From: Spirochaetes bacterium ADurb.Bin110
GTDB lineage: Bacteria > Spirochaetota > Spirochaetia > Treponematales > Rectinemataceae
Assembly (NCBI GenBank): GCA_002070755.1
Contig: MWDY01000037.1
Coordinates: 1-39,955 of the forward strand
Length of the DNA: 39,955 nt
Direction: 5' to 3'
Position 1 is the stretch's first letter. The number at the start of each line of letters is the position of its first letter. A program made the translations under genes and the position numbers. Positions 15,516-23,320 of this stretch are shown in pieces. The notes under the pieces are model-generated. The model saw only the letters and a program-made list of their open reading frames with translations, was not told the DNA's origin and did not search any database.

Positions 15516-18032
15516 CTACTCCGTATAATCAGTTTCAAGATCAAGTTTCGCATAGAGCTCATGAGTTACCGGATCAAATGCGCTCACGGTAAAGGATCCG
15601 CGGTACTCTTCGCTCATTGCAAGAGTAATCTTAATCGATTTCCCGGGCTTTAGTCTAAAGCATCCCGAGCCAGGATCATATCCCGCTGATGCCTGTGCCC
15701 GGCCCACCTCTTTCCCACCAGCACGGGCAGCAATTGCAATAGCAATCTCCGGTTCATATTCTCCTTTAAAAGGATCCGTATGAGAGACCGAAAGATCAAA
15801 GCTTGGCCGCATCGTGGTGATCTTTGTGGTCATCCCGCCTTTATAGCTCAATGATACACCAACCTCATGCTTCTTGGGTGGCTGATTCGGGAAATCGATC
15901 GTGAGAACCGGCAACACACACTCCTGGAGGGAGAGTCCTCCATGCACGTAACGAGCACCGAAAATGAAGGATCCAAGCCCTGCTGGAGTTGCAAACTGCT
16001 TTGCATACCCTGGTACCCCCACGAGGCTTGCATCAAAAAGCTTGACGCCGGTGCTTTCTATGCCCTCTCCAAGAAGATAGCGAGGGCCAGCTGCTTCCCA
16101 GGCACCTTCGGGCTTCGTGATGGCATCACCAGCCTTCGGTGCGGGCAGGAGCAGAAAGCCATGGTCGGTGACTATCACCGCTTTTGCAAATCCAAGCTTT
16201 CTGCTGCGTTCAAGTGCACGCAGCAGATTGCGCAGGAGCAACGAAAGCATGGGAAGGGCCTCTTTGCCAAGCGACTCGCCTGCTGCGTCGATCTCTGTCG
16301 AGCGGACAACCAACAGATCGACGGCATCGCCAATGTCAGCCTTCCTGACCTGTTCAAGCTCACTCATTGACACAGCTTTTACTCGATCGCCATAGATCGA
16401 CTTCAGGTGGGCAATGCGCTCCTGCACGGACGCAACCCGTACAGAGCCAATACGGGGAACAACAGTCCCCTCTTCAATGCTGATGGACAGCTTGCTGTCA
16501 GCATCCGGCAGCAGAGATGCCATGCCGACCATAGTGATGCTCGGAAGCCGTCCGTAGGCCATATCGATGGTAACACGGTACGCTGCGGGCAGCGATTGCC
16601 TAAGTTCTTTTGCAAGATCCCACCGCAGTGCATCAATCATGAAGAACGCTGTTTTTTCCCGCTTTTCCAGAAGAGGCACAATCTTGTTTCTGAAGACAGC
16701 AGCCTGGTCGTTCCTGGCGGAATTGATCCATGATTCATGCTCTACCGCCTGGATGAACGAGCGATGCAGACTTTCTGCTGCCCTGAAATAGGCTGTTCGA
16801 GCCGAATCGACAAACTCTTGGAATACCTCTCCCCCATTATTATCAGGTTCCAGATCAGCAAGAAACGCTTCAAGATCACAATATGCGGCATCGAGTGAGG
16901 AAAAGCTGTCGATATACAAGGAGACAATCCCTGCAACCCTTGTCCGATCCTGCACCTGGGACTCGAACGCTGCGATACCTTCCAGAAGCGTGACCGCTGC
17001 CCTGACACAGGTCCACAATGATCTGATCGCATCGGAACTTTCAAACCAGATGGACTGCTCTTCTGCATCGCAGATTTTCTTTGCTGCGTCGAAATTCGAG
17101 GATTTGGCAAATGAAACGCAGGCTTTGAGTCTGCTTTTATTCTGGAACATGAACGTCTCTCGCTGACCCAGATCGTCTGTCTCGGAAAACTTCTCAGAGA
17201 GCCCCAGGGAAATGTCGACCTTTTCAGCGAGCTCGCGATACCTCGCCCTCGTAGAATGCGAGTCTCTGAGTGACTCGCAAATCGCATAGATGAGGCTGCG
17301 GCGATCACTTTCCGCATGGGGGACTTCGGAGAGAGTTGCCGGCAGCGAGCATGGAATGTCTAGAGCAAATTCACTGAAAAGGATATACCGGCCAAGCGTT
17401 TCCTGCATTGCATGCCAGTCAGAACCATGAAGCTCGAGGCCTAATGTGGTGCTGATGAGTCGTCGTGCTTCCTCGATCCAAGATCCGCCTTGCTCCAGTT
17501 GAGCGGCAATGCCTGCAGGGGGAGCGAGGAGCGCAAGTATCATCTCCCGCTCCGATTCGACACCAAGGAGAGCCCGCAGGTGTGGCCAGACTGCTCCTCC
17601 CGCAAGCGAATTCACTGCTGCAAAGCTGGGTACTCCTGCTTCAAAGAGCTTTGCAATTGCTTGCCCTTGGGCTGGAAATGCCTGGAGGCAGAGTTCGCGA
17701 TAAGTATCGGCATCCTTGTCAGGGAACACCGCACCGCCTAGAAAAAATGGCGCAAAGGGATCATTTCGTTTTGCCAGCAGGGTTTTTGGCTTTTCCCATG
17801 GAAGATAAATGACAAGGCGCAATTCTGGATTTTCTGAGAGATGCACCCATGCTCCCAGAGCCTCCTCTCGCGCCAGAATCATGGAGTTGGAAGCGTCTAC
17901 CACCTTCGTAGTCTTTGAAGCAAGAGAATGCACAATTTTGCTATAGCGATGCTCAGGATCATAGATGACCAGACAGGAGGAATGCTCGAGGCGCTTTTCG
18001 AATTCAGTCTTGATATACTGCTCAATCTTCAT
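15516..18032 (-). CDS. pglZ: PglZ, alkaline-phosphatase-like BREX protein, 838 aa
   Basis: PglZ is the signature protein of all BREX systems, with an alkaline phosphatase superfamily fold. Metal-ligand motifs are visible: FFMIDALRWDL with the first Asp near residue 466, PSITMVGMASLLP, IVTDHGFLL near 622 and YVHGGLSLQECVLPVL near 696. The C-terminus is a beta-rich tail. The start at 18032 overlaps the end of pglX-C by 11 bp and uses GAGGAGCTGG; ATGs further upstream extend into pglX-C. The length fits the family. Its partner in methylation is the split PglX encoded upstream. Confidence 0.93.
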   Translation of the reverse strand: MKIEQYIKTEFEKRLEHSSCLVIYDPEHRYSKIVHSLASKTTKVVDASNSMILAREEALGAWVHLSENPELRLVIYLPWEKPKTLLAKRNDPFAPFFLGGAVFPDKDADTYRELCLQAFPAQGQAIAKLFEAGVPSFAAVNSLAGGAVWPHLRALLGVESEREMILALLAPPAGIAAQLEQGGSWIEEARRLISTTLGLELHGSDWHAMQETLGRYILFSEFALDIPCSLPATLSEVPHAESDRRSLIYAICESLRDSHSTRARYRELAEKVDISLGLSEKFSETDDLGQRETFMFQNKSRLKACVSFAKSSNFDAAKKICDAEEQSIWFESSDAIRSLWTCVRAAVTLLEGIAAFESQVQDRTRVAGIVSLYIDSFSSLDAAYCDLEAFLADLEPDNNGGEVFQEFVDSARTAYFRAAESLHRSFIQAVEHESWINSARNDQAAVFRNKIVPLLEKREKTAFFMIDALRWDLAKELRQSLPAAYRVTIDMAYGRLPSITMVGMASLLPDADSKLSISIEEGTVVPRIGSVRVASVQERIAHLKSIYGDRVKAVSMSELEQVRKADIGDAVDLLVVRSTEIDAAGESLGKEALPMLSLLLRNLLRALERSRKLGFAKAVIVTDHGFLLLPAPKAGDAITKPEGAWEAAGPRYLLGEGIESTGVKLFDASLVGVPGYAKQFATPAGLGSFIFGARYVHGGLSLQECVLPVLTIDFPNQPPKKHEVGVSLSYKGGMTTKITTMRPSFDLSVSHTDPFKGEYEPEIAIAIAARAGGKEVGRAQASAGYDPGSGCFRLKPGKSIKITLAMSEEYRGSFTVSAFDPVTHELYAKLDLETDYTE

Positions 18033-20124
18033 CGTATTCCAGCTCCTCATCTGGCTCGAACGCGGGTTTCGCTTTCCTGCCTCGTTTCTTTTTTTCATCT
18101 TTGTCTGTCAGGGGCTTCTGCTCACAGATATTCTCAAGGCCATGCGCGATGGCAAGAGAACGATCGTTCCTGCACTTCTCCCGCACCCGGTCGGGCCAGA
18201 TCGAATATGCAAGGTGAGCCCAATCATAATCGCCATTCTCAAGCTTTTCCCAGGTGACTTTCAATTCTTTCTGCAAGGAAGTCAATCTGAAAAGGCGCCA
18301 GAGCGGCGCAGCCGTGATCTGCACACCGTCATCAAGATTAGGCTTGTATGGCAAAGCAGCAACCCGTTCAAGCTCTTCTTTCATCTCGGTGAGTGCGGCG
18401 ATAAACTCAGTGAGTTCCTCCACCCTTGTGCGTTCAGCCTTACCCTCGCTTTTTTCAAGGTCAATTCTCGCAAGCTCGAGCTTGCGTTGCTCAAGCCTGA
18501 TCTTGGCTTCAAGGATATTGATGCACCCATAGAGGGTATCGGCAGTCAGGCGAGGATAGTAGAGCCAGAGGGTGTAACGCCCATCGCGAGTCTGCAGCGG
18601 CCAGTAGATGGGAGCCTTACGCCTACTCTTGGAGTACCGCTTGAGGTGCGCATTGAAAAAGAGGGAAGGCTTTCGGAGGTATTCTCGCAGGTCGCGAACT
18701 GCCAGCTCAGAGCAGAGTTCCCGCTCTTTGGCATCTGCGTTGGTGCCATGCAAGTAGGTGAGTACAGCACGCAGCCGGGAAATGATATCACGGCTGTCCT
18801 CGGGGTCATCGACAAGGATGCCGTCCCAGGGGATTTCGAGAGGATACTCGGAGGCAGTGATCTTCTGCGAGCGGAATGGCTCAGGCGGCAAGGTGATAGC
18901 ATTCGGGCGAGCACGAAGCCAGGCTTCACTGGCAATGTTTTCTGGTCGTGCGGGAAGTCCATCTGTGCCGACGAGCATGGCTGGAGGGCAAACTGGTAGA
19001 GGGTCGAAGGGATCTGGCAAAGATGGGGTCAGTGAAGGATTACAAGCTATCCGAATATCAAAGCGACCGAAACAACAACCAATACAAATAGAAATGTAAG
19101 ATTCTCCATAGGAAAAAGGCTCTGAATATAATTCATCTACAATCTTAGCATGTGAATCTTTAAATTGATTAAGGCTTTCAATATTATCAAATATCACAGC
19201 ACCAAAATTATTCTTGTGAAGATCGGCAATAATTTTGATATATTTTTTAACATCATTTTCTCGCCTAATTATAAAATAATTTTTCGTCTCATAGGCTGAG
19301 TCGATATAATTTAAGGCATTTATTAGATCATTTTCATATGAATTATTGAAAATAATATTATATGGTATTATTGATATATATCCAGTCTGCCAGGCATTAG
19401 CACTCGTAATAAGGAATAGAAGGCCACGTACTTCATCACTATTAAAGAATACCAGACACTTTTTTAAATTCTCAGGGGATTCAAAAATCGATGATCCCTG
19501 AAGGGCAAAAATAGCACCAGCACGCAGAGCACCACAAGAAAATCCTTTACTGCTTCGAAAAGGATATGTCACCCCCGGCTGGAAATAGAATTCCGTATTT
19601 TGTGGTCTTGAGTAAGTTTTGCCTGATTTAGGATCAGCAAAATTTTTAATTTCAGCCCCTTCATTCTTCCAATTCACCACCAGATGGATATCCGCATAGT
19701 AGGGCGAGTACTCGCCCCCCTTTGCAAAGGGCACCCAATACTTACCTTCATGGGTGCGTTTCCTGCACCATGCCTGGAATGCAGGTAGGTTTTCACGCCA
19801 GTCAAGGCCATTGCCTGCATCGAGCCGATGCTCTGCAGGAACCTCCCACCAGGCACGTACAAACCGGAAATCATCTGCTGTTGCTAGCCCCTGTTTGACT
19901 GTTCTCCCCTCGCCCTCGAACGGTGGGTATTTGGTAAAGAGCTCGCGGATCTCATCGCCCACCCAGTAAGCAAAAGGGCTGTTGGGAACCTTGGACAACT
20001 TAGCTGGATCAATCTGGAATACTGTAGCAGGATCCGGCATTTTCGTTCGCAAAGAAGCAACCGCAGATGAGAGGGCGGATTCCTTATCTTCGGATTTTAG
20101 TAGACGAAAAAAGGGTACGGTCAT
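18022..20124 (-). CDS. pglX: PglX C-terminal half (target recognition), 700 aa
   Basis: This ORF carries the part of PglX that follows the catalytic domain. It has PNSPFAYWVGDEIRELF, PPFEGEGRTVKQGLATADDFRFVRAWWEV, WVPFAKGGEYSPYYADIHLVVNW and the TRD-like YPFRSSKGFSCGALRAGAIFALQG. These occur in this order after the MTase domain in full-length BREX methylases. It also has a C-terminal helical coiled coil (about residues 530-600) and a basic/acidic tail. It has no SAM or NPPF motif and must act with the N-terminal half. The start ATG overlaps the stop of the cyclase-like gene (TAATG) after GGAG. Coordinates 19080-19640 are far more AT-rich than the rest. Confidence 0.82.
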   Translation of the reverse strand: MTVPFFRLLKSEDKESALSSAVASLRTKMPDPATVFQIDPAKLSKVPNSPFAYWVGDEIRELFTKYPPFEGEGRTVKQGLATADDFRFVRAWWEVPAEHRLDAGNGLDWRENLPAFQAWCRKRTHEGKYWVPFAKGGEYSPYYADIHLVVNWKNEGAEIKNFADPKSGKTYSRPQNTEFYFQPGVTYPFRSSKGFSCGALRAGAIFALQGSSIFESPENLKKCLVFFNSDEVRGLLFLITSANAWQTGYISIIPYNIIFNNSYENDLINALNYIDSAYETKNYFIIRRENDVKKYIKIIADLHKNNFGAVIFDNIESLNQFKDSHAKIVDELYSEPFSYGESYISICIGCCFGRFDIRIACNPSLTPSLPDPFDPLPVCPPAMLVGTDGLPARPENIASEAWLRARPNAITLPPEPFRSQKITASEYPLEIPWDGILVDDPEDSRDIISRLRAVLTYLHGTNADAKERELCSELAVRDLREYLRKPSLFFNAHLKRYSKSRRKAPIYWPLQTRDGRYTLWLYYPRLTADTLYGCINILEAKIRLEQRKLELARIDLEKSEGKAERTRVEELTEFIAALTEMKEELERVAALPYKPNLDDGVQITAAPLWRLFRLTSLQKELKVTWEKLENGDYDWAHLAYSIWPDRVREKCRNDRSLAIAHGLENICEQKPLTDKDEKKKRGRKAKPAFEPDEELEYDED

Positions 20125-21005
20125 TATTGAGCTCCATTTTGATACCATGCACTTGCACGGGAATCATAATACTCCTTGAGAAGGAGGTACTTGCTCCGCA
20201 CCTTAAGGTTTTTGCAATACGCGATATTCCTTTGGATCTGTGTATAGCCTTCCATATGAAGATCCTTGTCTTTCAATATTGAATTCATATAGATTTTCCT
20301 AATCGAAGTCCCCAGAAAATCCAGCGCCCATCTACCGTCACAATCTTGAAAGATCAGCTTTATCGCATACTGTGCTTGTGATGCTCCAAATCTCGAAGAA
20401 GGTGAATTGTCTTCCCAGGTAGAAAAAGCTTGAAGATACTCCATGATGTAGGGATCAATCAGTATTCGAGGATAATCAGCTTCCTTCTCAAGCTCGCATG
20501 CGAGAGGAATTGCCGGTCCATAGAACCCTATGCTTTCATATTCCGCGCCAAGGCCTATCGCCACGCCCGCCCGGAAAGGCTTGTTTCGAGCAATAAAAAA
20601 AGGAGCAAGCGCGCCGAGTGCCTGAAGAATAGTCACAATGCTGTTGATATTCTTAACTGTTCGAGAGCCATCAGGATCATACAGAGATGAATAGATGATA
20701 AGGCTGTCTGAAGCCGGAATAATGCGTATATCGGTCAAGGTGAGCTGAGTTGGGAGTCGTGAATCCTCACGTTGCGCATTGATTGAGCTAATAAAATTAG
20801 AAAACGCTTGTCGAAAGAGCCTGACTGAGCCGAAAGTTTCTTTAAGCCAATTCTGATATGAAGGGGATTCTGGATGGATTTGATCTGCATGTCTAAAATC
20901 TAAGAGCTTTTCGCTTTGCCCGAGAAGATCGACACATGCAACAAGATAGTTGCAAAGTATGGGATCCCCGTAATTTTCCAGCTGACTGGCAAGGCTCACA
21001 GACAT
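20124..21005 (-). CDS. Class III nucleotide cyclase-like protein embedded in pglX, 293 aa
   Basis: The order of motifs fits a class III cyclase fold. A first strand with Asp is followed by a loop (NYLVACVDLLGQSEKL, residues about 19-34), which in cyclases is hD[LI]xG[FQ]. A second acidic strand is ASDSLIIYSS (about 97-106). Then comes FRAGVAIGLGAEYESIGFYGPAIPLACELEKEADYPRILID (about 144-184), matching the RxGIxxG...GPA...A..LE..A..PRI pattern of bacterial cyclases, including Pycsar PycC. The C-terminal third is not recognised. It is coupled at both ends: its ATG overlaps the stop of the 81-aa gene and its TAA overlaps the pglX-C start. Activity is unproven. It may be a nested defence component or a BREX regulator. 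Confidence 0.5.
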   Translation of the reverse strand: MSVSLASQLENYGDPILCNYLVACVDLLGQSEKLLDFRHADQIHPESPSYQNWLKETFGSVRLFRQAFSNFISSINAQREDSRLPTQLTLTDIRIIPASDSLIIYSSLYDPDGSRTVKNINSIVTILQALGALAPFFIARNKPFRAGVAIGLGAEYESIGFYGPAIPLACELEKEADYPRILIDPYIMEYLQAFSTWEDNSPSSRFGASQAQYAIKLIFQDCDGRWALDFLGTSIRKIYMNSILKDKDLHMEGYTQIQRNIAYCKNLKVRSKYLLLKEYYDSRASAWYQNGAQ

Positions 21006-21241
21006 TGCTCCTCGATAATCTGCTTGGCCTGCTGCACTATAGCAGCCTCGGCCTCAGCTTCAGTATCAAAAAGCTGTTGCTCTAGGATATATTGCTGTTC
21101 TGTGTATAATTCATTCTTGCAATATCCGATTGAGAATTCGCTGGCAGCATATTTCCCAGCTTCCATATCGTGCTGCTTGATGATTCCAATCCTGTACCTG
21201 ATCTGGAATCCTTTATACTCAATAGTTTTTGCTGTTGGCAT
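20996..21241 (-). CDS. Small unknown protein embedded in pglX, 81 aa
   Basis: The sequence begins MPTAKTIEYKGFQIRYRIG and has an alternating strand-strand-helix pattern, ending in an Ala/Glu-rich helix (FDTEAEAEAAIVQQAKQIIEEQ). No family is recognised and no membrane segment is present, so it is unlike the usual Pycsar effectors. I chose ATG 21241 because GGAGG lies 9 bases upstream; ATG 21292 gives 98 aa without a site. A second frame starts at 21315 with ATGA overlap of the pglX-N stop (MTFYTNNEWILLM) but shifts out, so a short leader peptide or an old frameshift is possible. The stop overlaps the cyclase-like start. Confidence 0.6.
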   Translation of the reverse strand: MPTAKTIEYKGFQIRYRIGIIKQHDMEAGKYAASEFSIGYCKNELYTEQQYILEQQLFDTEAEAEAAIVQQAKQIIEEQCL

Positions 21242-21311
21242 GCCTGCTTTCCTCCAAACTGATTGATCCTTTCCTTCATCAGCAAAATCCATTCATTATT
21301 CGTATAAAACG

Positions 21312-23306
21312 TCATACCTTCTCGAGCACATATGCCGCCGTTTCCACCATCGCATCGAGCACCCCGAAACCGAGATCGGCAAATACCACGGGCTTTGCCT
21401 CCTTGAGTACGATTTCCTCTCTGAACCTGGTGTGGCTTGAGAGGAAGAATATGGTTCGAGTAGTTATTGCGCCGAGATACCCACGTCTTTCCAGTCGTTT
21501 CAGCCCCATCTCGATGAAGGCCGAAGCCAGGTCATTTTTTGATCGTTCATATTCATCCGCTATGTATTGCTTTGATCCTGCAGCTGCTTCTCCAAAAGGC
21601 GGGTTCATGAGCACCACATCATAGCATTTCCTGCAGAGATCGATGAACGCAAAACCTGCTGCAGCATCATCCGCAAAGAGCCGTTTGCCGGTACCATTGA
21701 CCGTCTGCGCAGCTTCAGCAAAACCCTTGAGAGCTGAAAGCAGCTTTAATTCCATTCCTTCCCATTCTGATACGTCTTTTATTTCCCGTATGTCATACCC
21801 GAGCATTGCCTTGAAATCATCGCTTGAACGATCTTCAAACAATCCTGCCAGCGATCTTTTTTGAATGTCCTTGGTCCACACGTCCCATGCAGTCTTCGCC
21901 TTCTTAAGAGCTGACTGGATCGTGTCATCAATTTTCAAAAGGCTGCCCGCCTCGCCCGCCAGGCGCATGTCTTGCCAGACAGCTTTCACGAAATCACCGA
22001 GCAGCGATGGTTTCAAGGATGCCGCATACTCTTCCAGAAATGTAGCTTCTCCCGGCATTGGCTCCGCACATGCGATATTGCTCTTTAAGATTTTCGGTCG
22101 GCTGGCAGCAGGAATCGCAGCTTCTTTCCAGCTCCTTTGAGCCCGGAGCCAGAGAGAAAGGGCAGCAATCTGCGTACATCGCCGGTCAATATCGATGCCA
22201 TGGATATTGTGCTCAATAACCATTGCAGGGATGCGCTTGAGAAATTCATCCCGGCTCATGCCTGCAGCACGAAGATCGGAGAAACACTCCGGAGACCGGT
22301 CCCATGCTTCGCGATACATCACTTCATACAGATCAAAGGCATAGAGCCCGAAATGCATTGAACCACAGGCGGGGTCCAGCATTCGTATCTCACGGGGATC
22401 TTTCAATGCACGATAGGGATGATAGTCAGTGTTTTCATCCTCTGAAGCAGGGGCTTTCTCATCTTTTGCGAGGAACCTGACATGAGGCTTTCTAACCAGC
22501 AAGGTGCACATATCGGAAAGGCCCGTCTCTCCTCTTGTCATCTCATACCACAGCCGTCCAAGGCTGTTGTCTACGAGGAAACGAACCACATACCGGGGCG
22601 TGAAAAACTGATTGCGTACCGCAAGCTCCCGGCTGTTCCGCGGAGCTCCGCCCGATTCAGCGCGCATCTCACGGCGTTCGTCTTTCGAGTTGAAGTACTG
22701 GTACATCCAGCCAATGGTCTCATCTTCAGCCCAGAGATGATTGAGCGATGCATCATTGAGAAACTCAAGAAGCGCAAGGAGCGCCTTTTCTCTTGGGAAG
22801 AGAATTGCCCCGGGAGCTCTTCTATCGAAGAGGGCACCGAGGTCCAGAGAGAGCTCGTCAAAGACGCTCTCAAGGTAGCATACATATCGCTGGTAGCTCT
22901 CTCCCAAGGAGGGGCCTGCGAGCCTGCAGTAGAGTTCAAAGCCTCGCGAGCTGTAGCCAGAACCTATCGACTCGAAGAGAAATTCCCTTCTCTCGCAGAG
23001 CTTGAGGGCTGCAAATCGATTGAGTGTTGTGAACGCGATCTCGCGCAGGAGCTTCTCAGTCGCTGCAGCCAGAGCTTTCTTCTCAGCCTTTCCTTCGGCG
23101 TAGTGTAAGAGCTCCTGACGCAGCGCCAGGGCAATTCTCTGCTCATTATCGGAAAGGTGCCCAAGGGTATTCATGTCTGCAATGCTGCCATCCAGGCCGA
23201 TCCCAAAAATCGTTTGGAATTGTGCGCCAAATTCGGCCTCAAGCAGTGCACGGCAATCGCCTACAAGCTTTTCGATTCTTCTCCGGTCATCCTTGCCAAT
23301 CGCCAT
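21312..23306 (-). CDS. pglX: PglX N-terminal half (adenine-specific DNA methyltransferase), 664 aa
   Basis: PglX methylates host DNA at N6-adenine to mark self. This ORF has the helical N-terminal region, QFFTPRYVVRFLVDNSLGRLW, the SAM-binding motif I MLDPACGSMHFGLYAFDL (about residue 312), HGIDIDRRCTQIAALSLWLRAQ (motif III-like) and the catalytic motif YDVVLMNPPFGEA (about 567). It ends with VFADLGFGVLDAMVETAAYVLEKV, where full-length PglX would continue into its specificity half. The other half is encoded 1.2 kb further on, after two inserted genes. Both halves have sound ribosome sites and no decay, so a working split enzyme is likely. The start lies 14 bp after the brxC stop. Confidence 0.9.
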   Translation of the reverse strand: MAIGKDDRRRIEKLVGDCRALLEAEFGAQFQTIFGIGLDGSIADMNTLGHLSDNEQRIALALRQELLHYAEGKAEKKALAAATEKLLREIAFTTLNRFAALKLCERREFLFESIGSGYSSRGFELYCRLAGPSLGESYQRYVCYLESVFDELSLDLGALFDRRAPGAILFPREKALLALLEFLNDASLNHLWAEDETIGWMYQYFNSKDERREMRAESGGAPRNSRELAVRNQFFTPRYVVRFLVDNSLGRLWYEMTRGETGLSDMCTLLVRKPHVRFLAKDEKAPASEDENTDYHPYRALKDPREIRMLDPACGSMHFGLYAFDLYEVMYREAWDRSPECFSDLRAAGMSRDEFLKRIPAMVIEHNIHGIDIDRRCTQIAALSLWLRAQRSWKEAAIPAASRPKILKSNIACAEPMPGEATFLEEYAASLKPSLLGDFVKAVWQDMRLAGEAGSLLKIDDTIQSALKKAKTAWDVWTKDIQKRSLAGLFEDRSSDDFKAMLGYDIREIKDVSEWEGMELKLLSALKGFAEAAQTVNGTGKRLFADDAAAGFAFIDLCRKCYDVVLMNPPFGEAAAGSKQYIADEYERSKNDLASAFIEMGLKRLERRGYLGAITTRTIFFLSSHTRFREEIVLKEAKPVVFADLGFGVLDAMVETAAYVLEKV

Positions 23307-23320
23307 TGAAACCGCCTTTT

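Noticed and set aside
17965..18999. Long plus-strand open frame (344 codons) opposite pglX-C
   Set aside because: It lies antisense to well-recognised pglX/pglZ coding sequence and encodes no recognisable domain. It is a shadow of high-GC codon use.
21082..21315. A 77-aa protein overlapping the 81-aa gene
   Set aside because: Only its first 20 residues look natural. The rest is the out-of-frame reading of the 81-aa gene. It is kept as a possible leader or frameshift in the findings.
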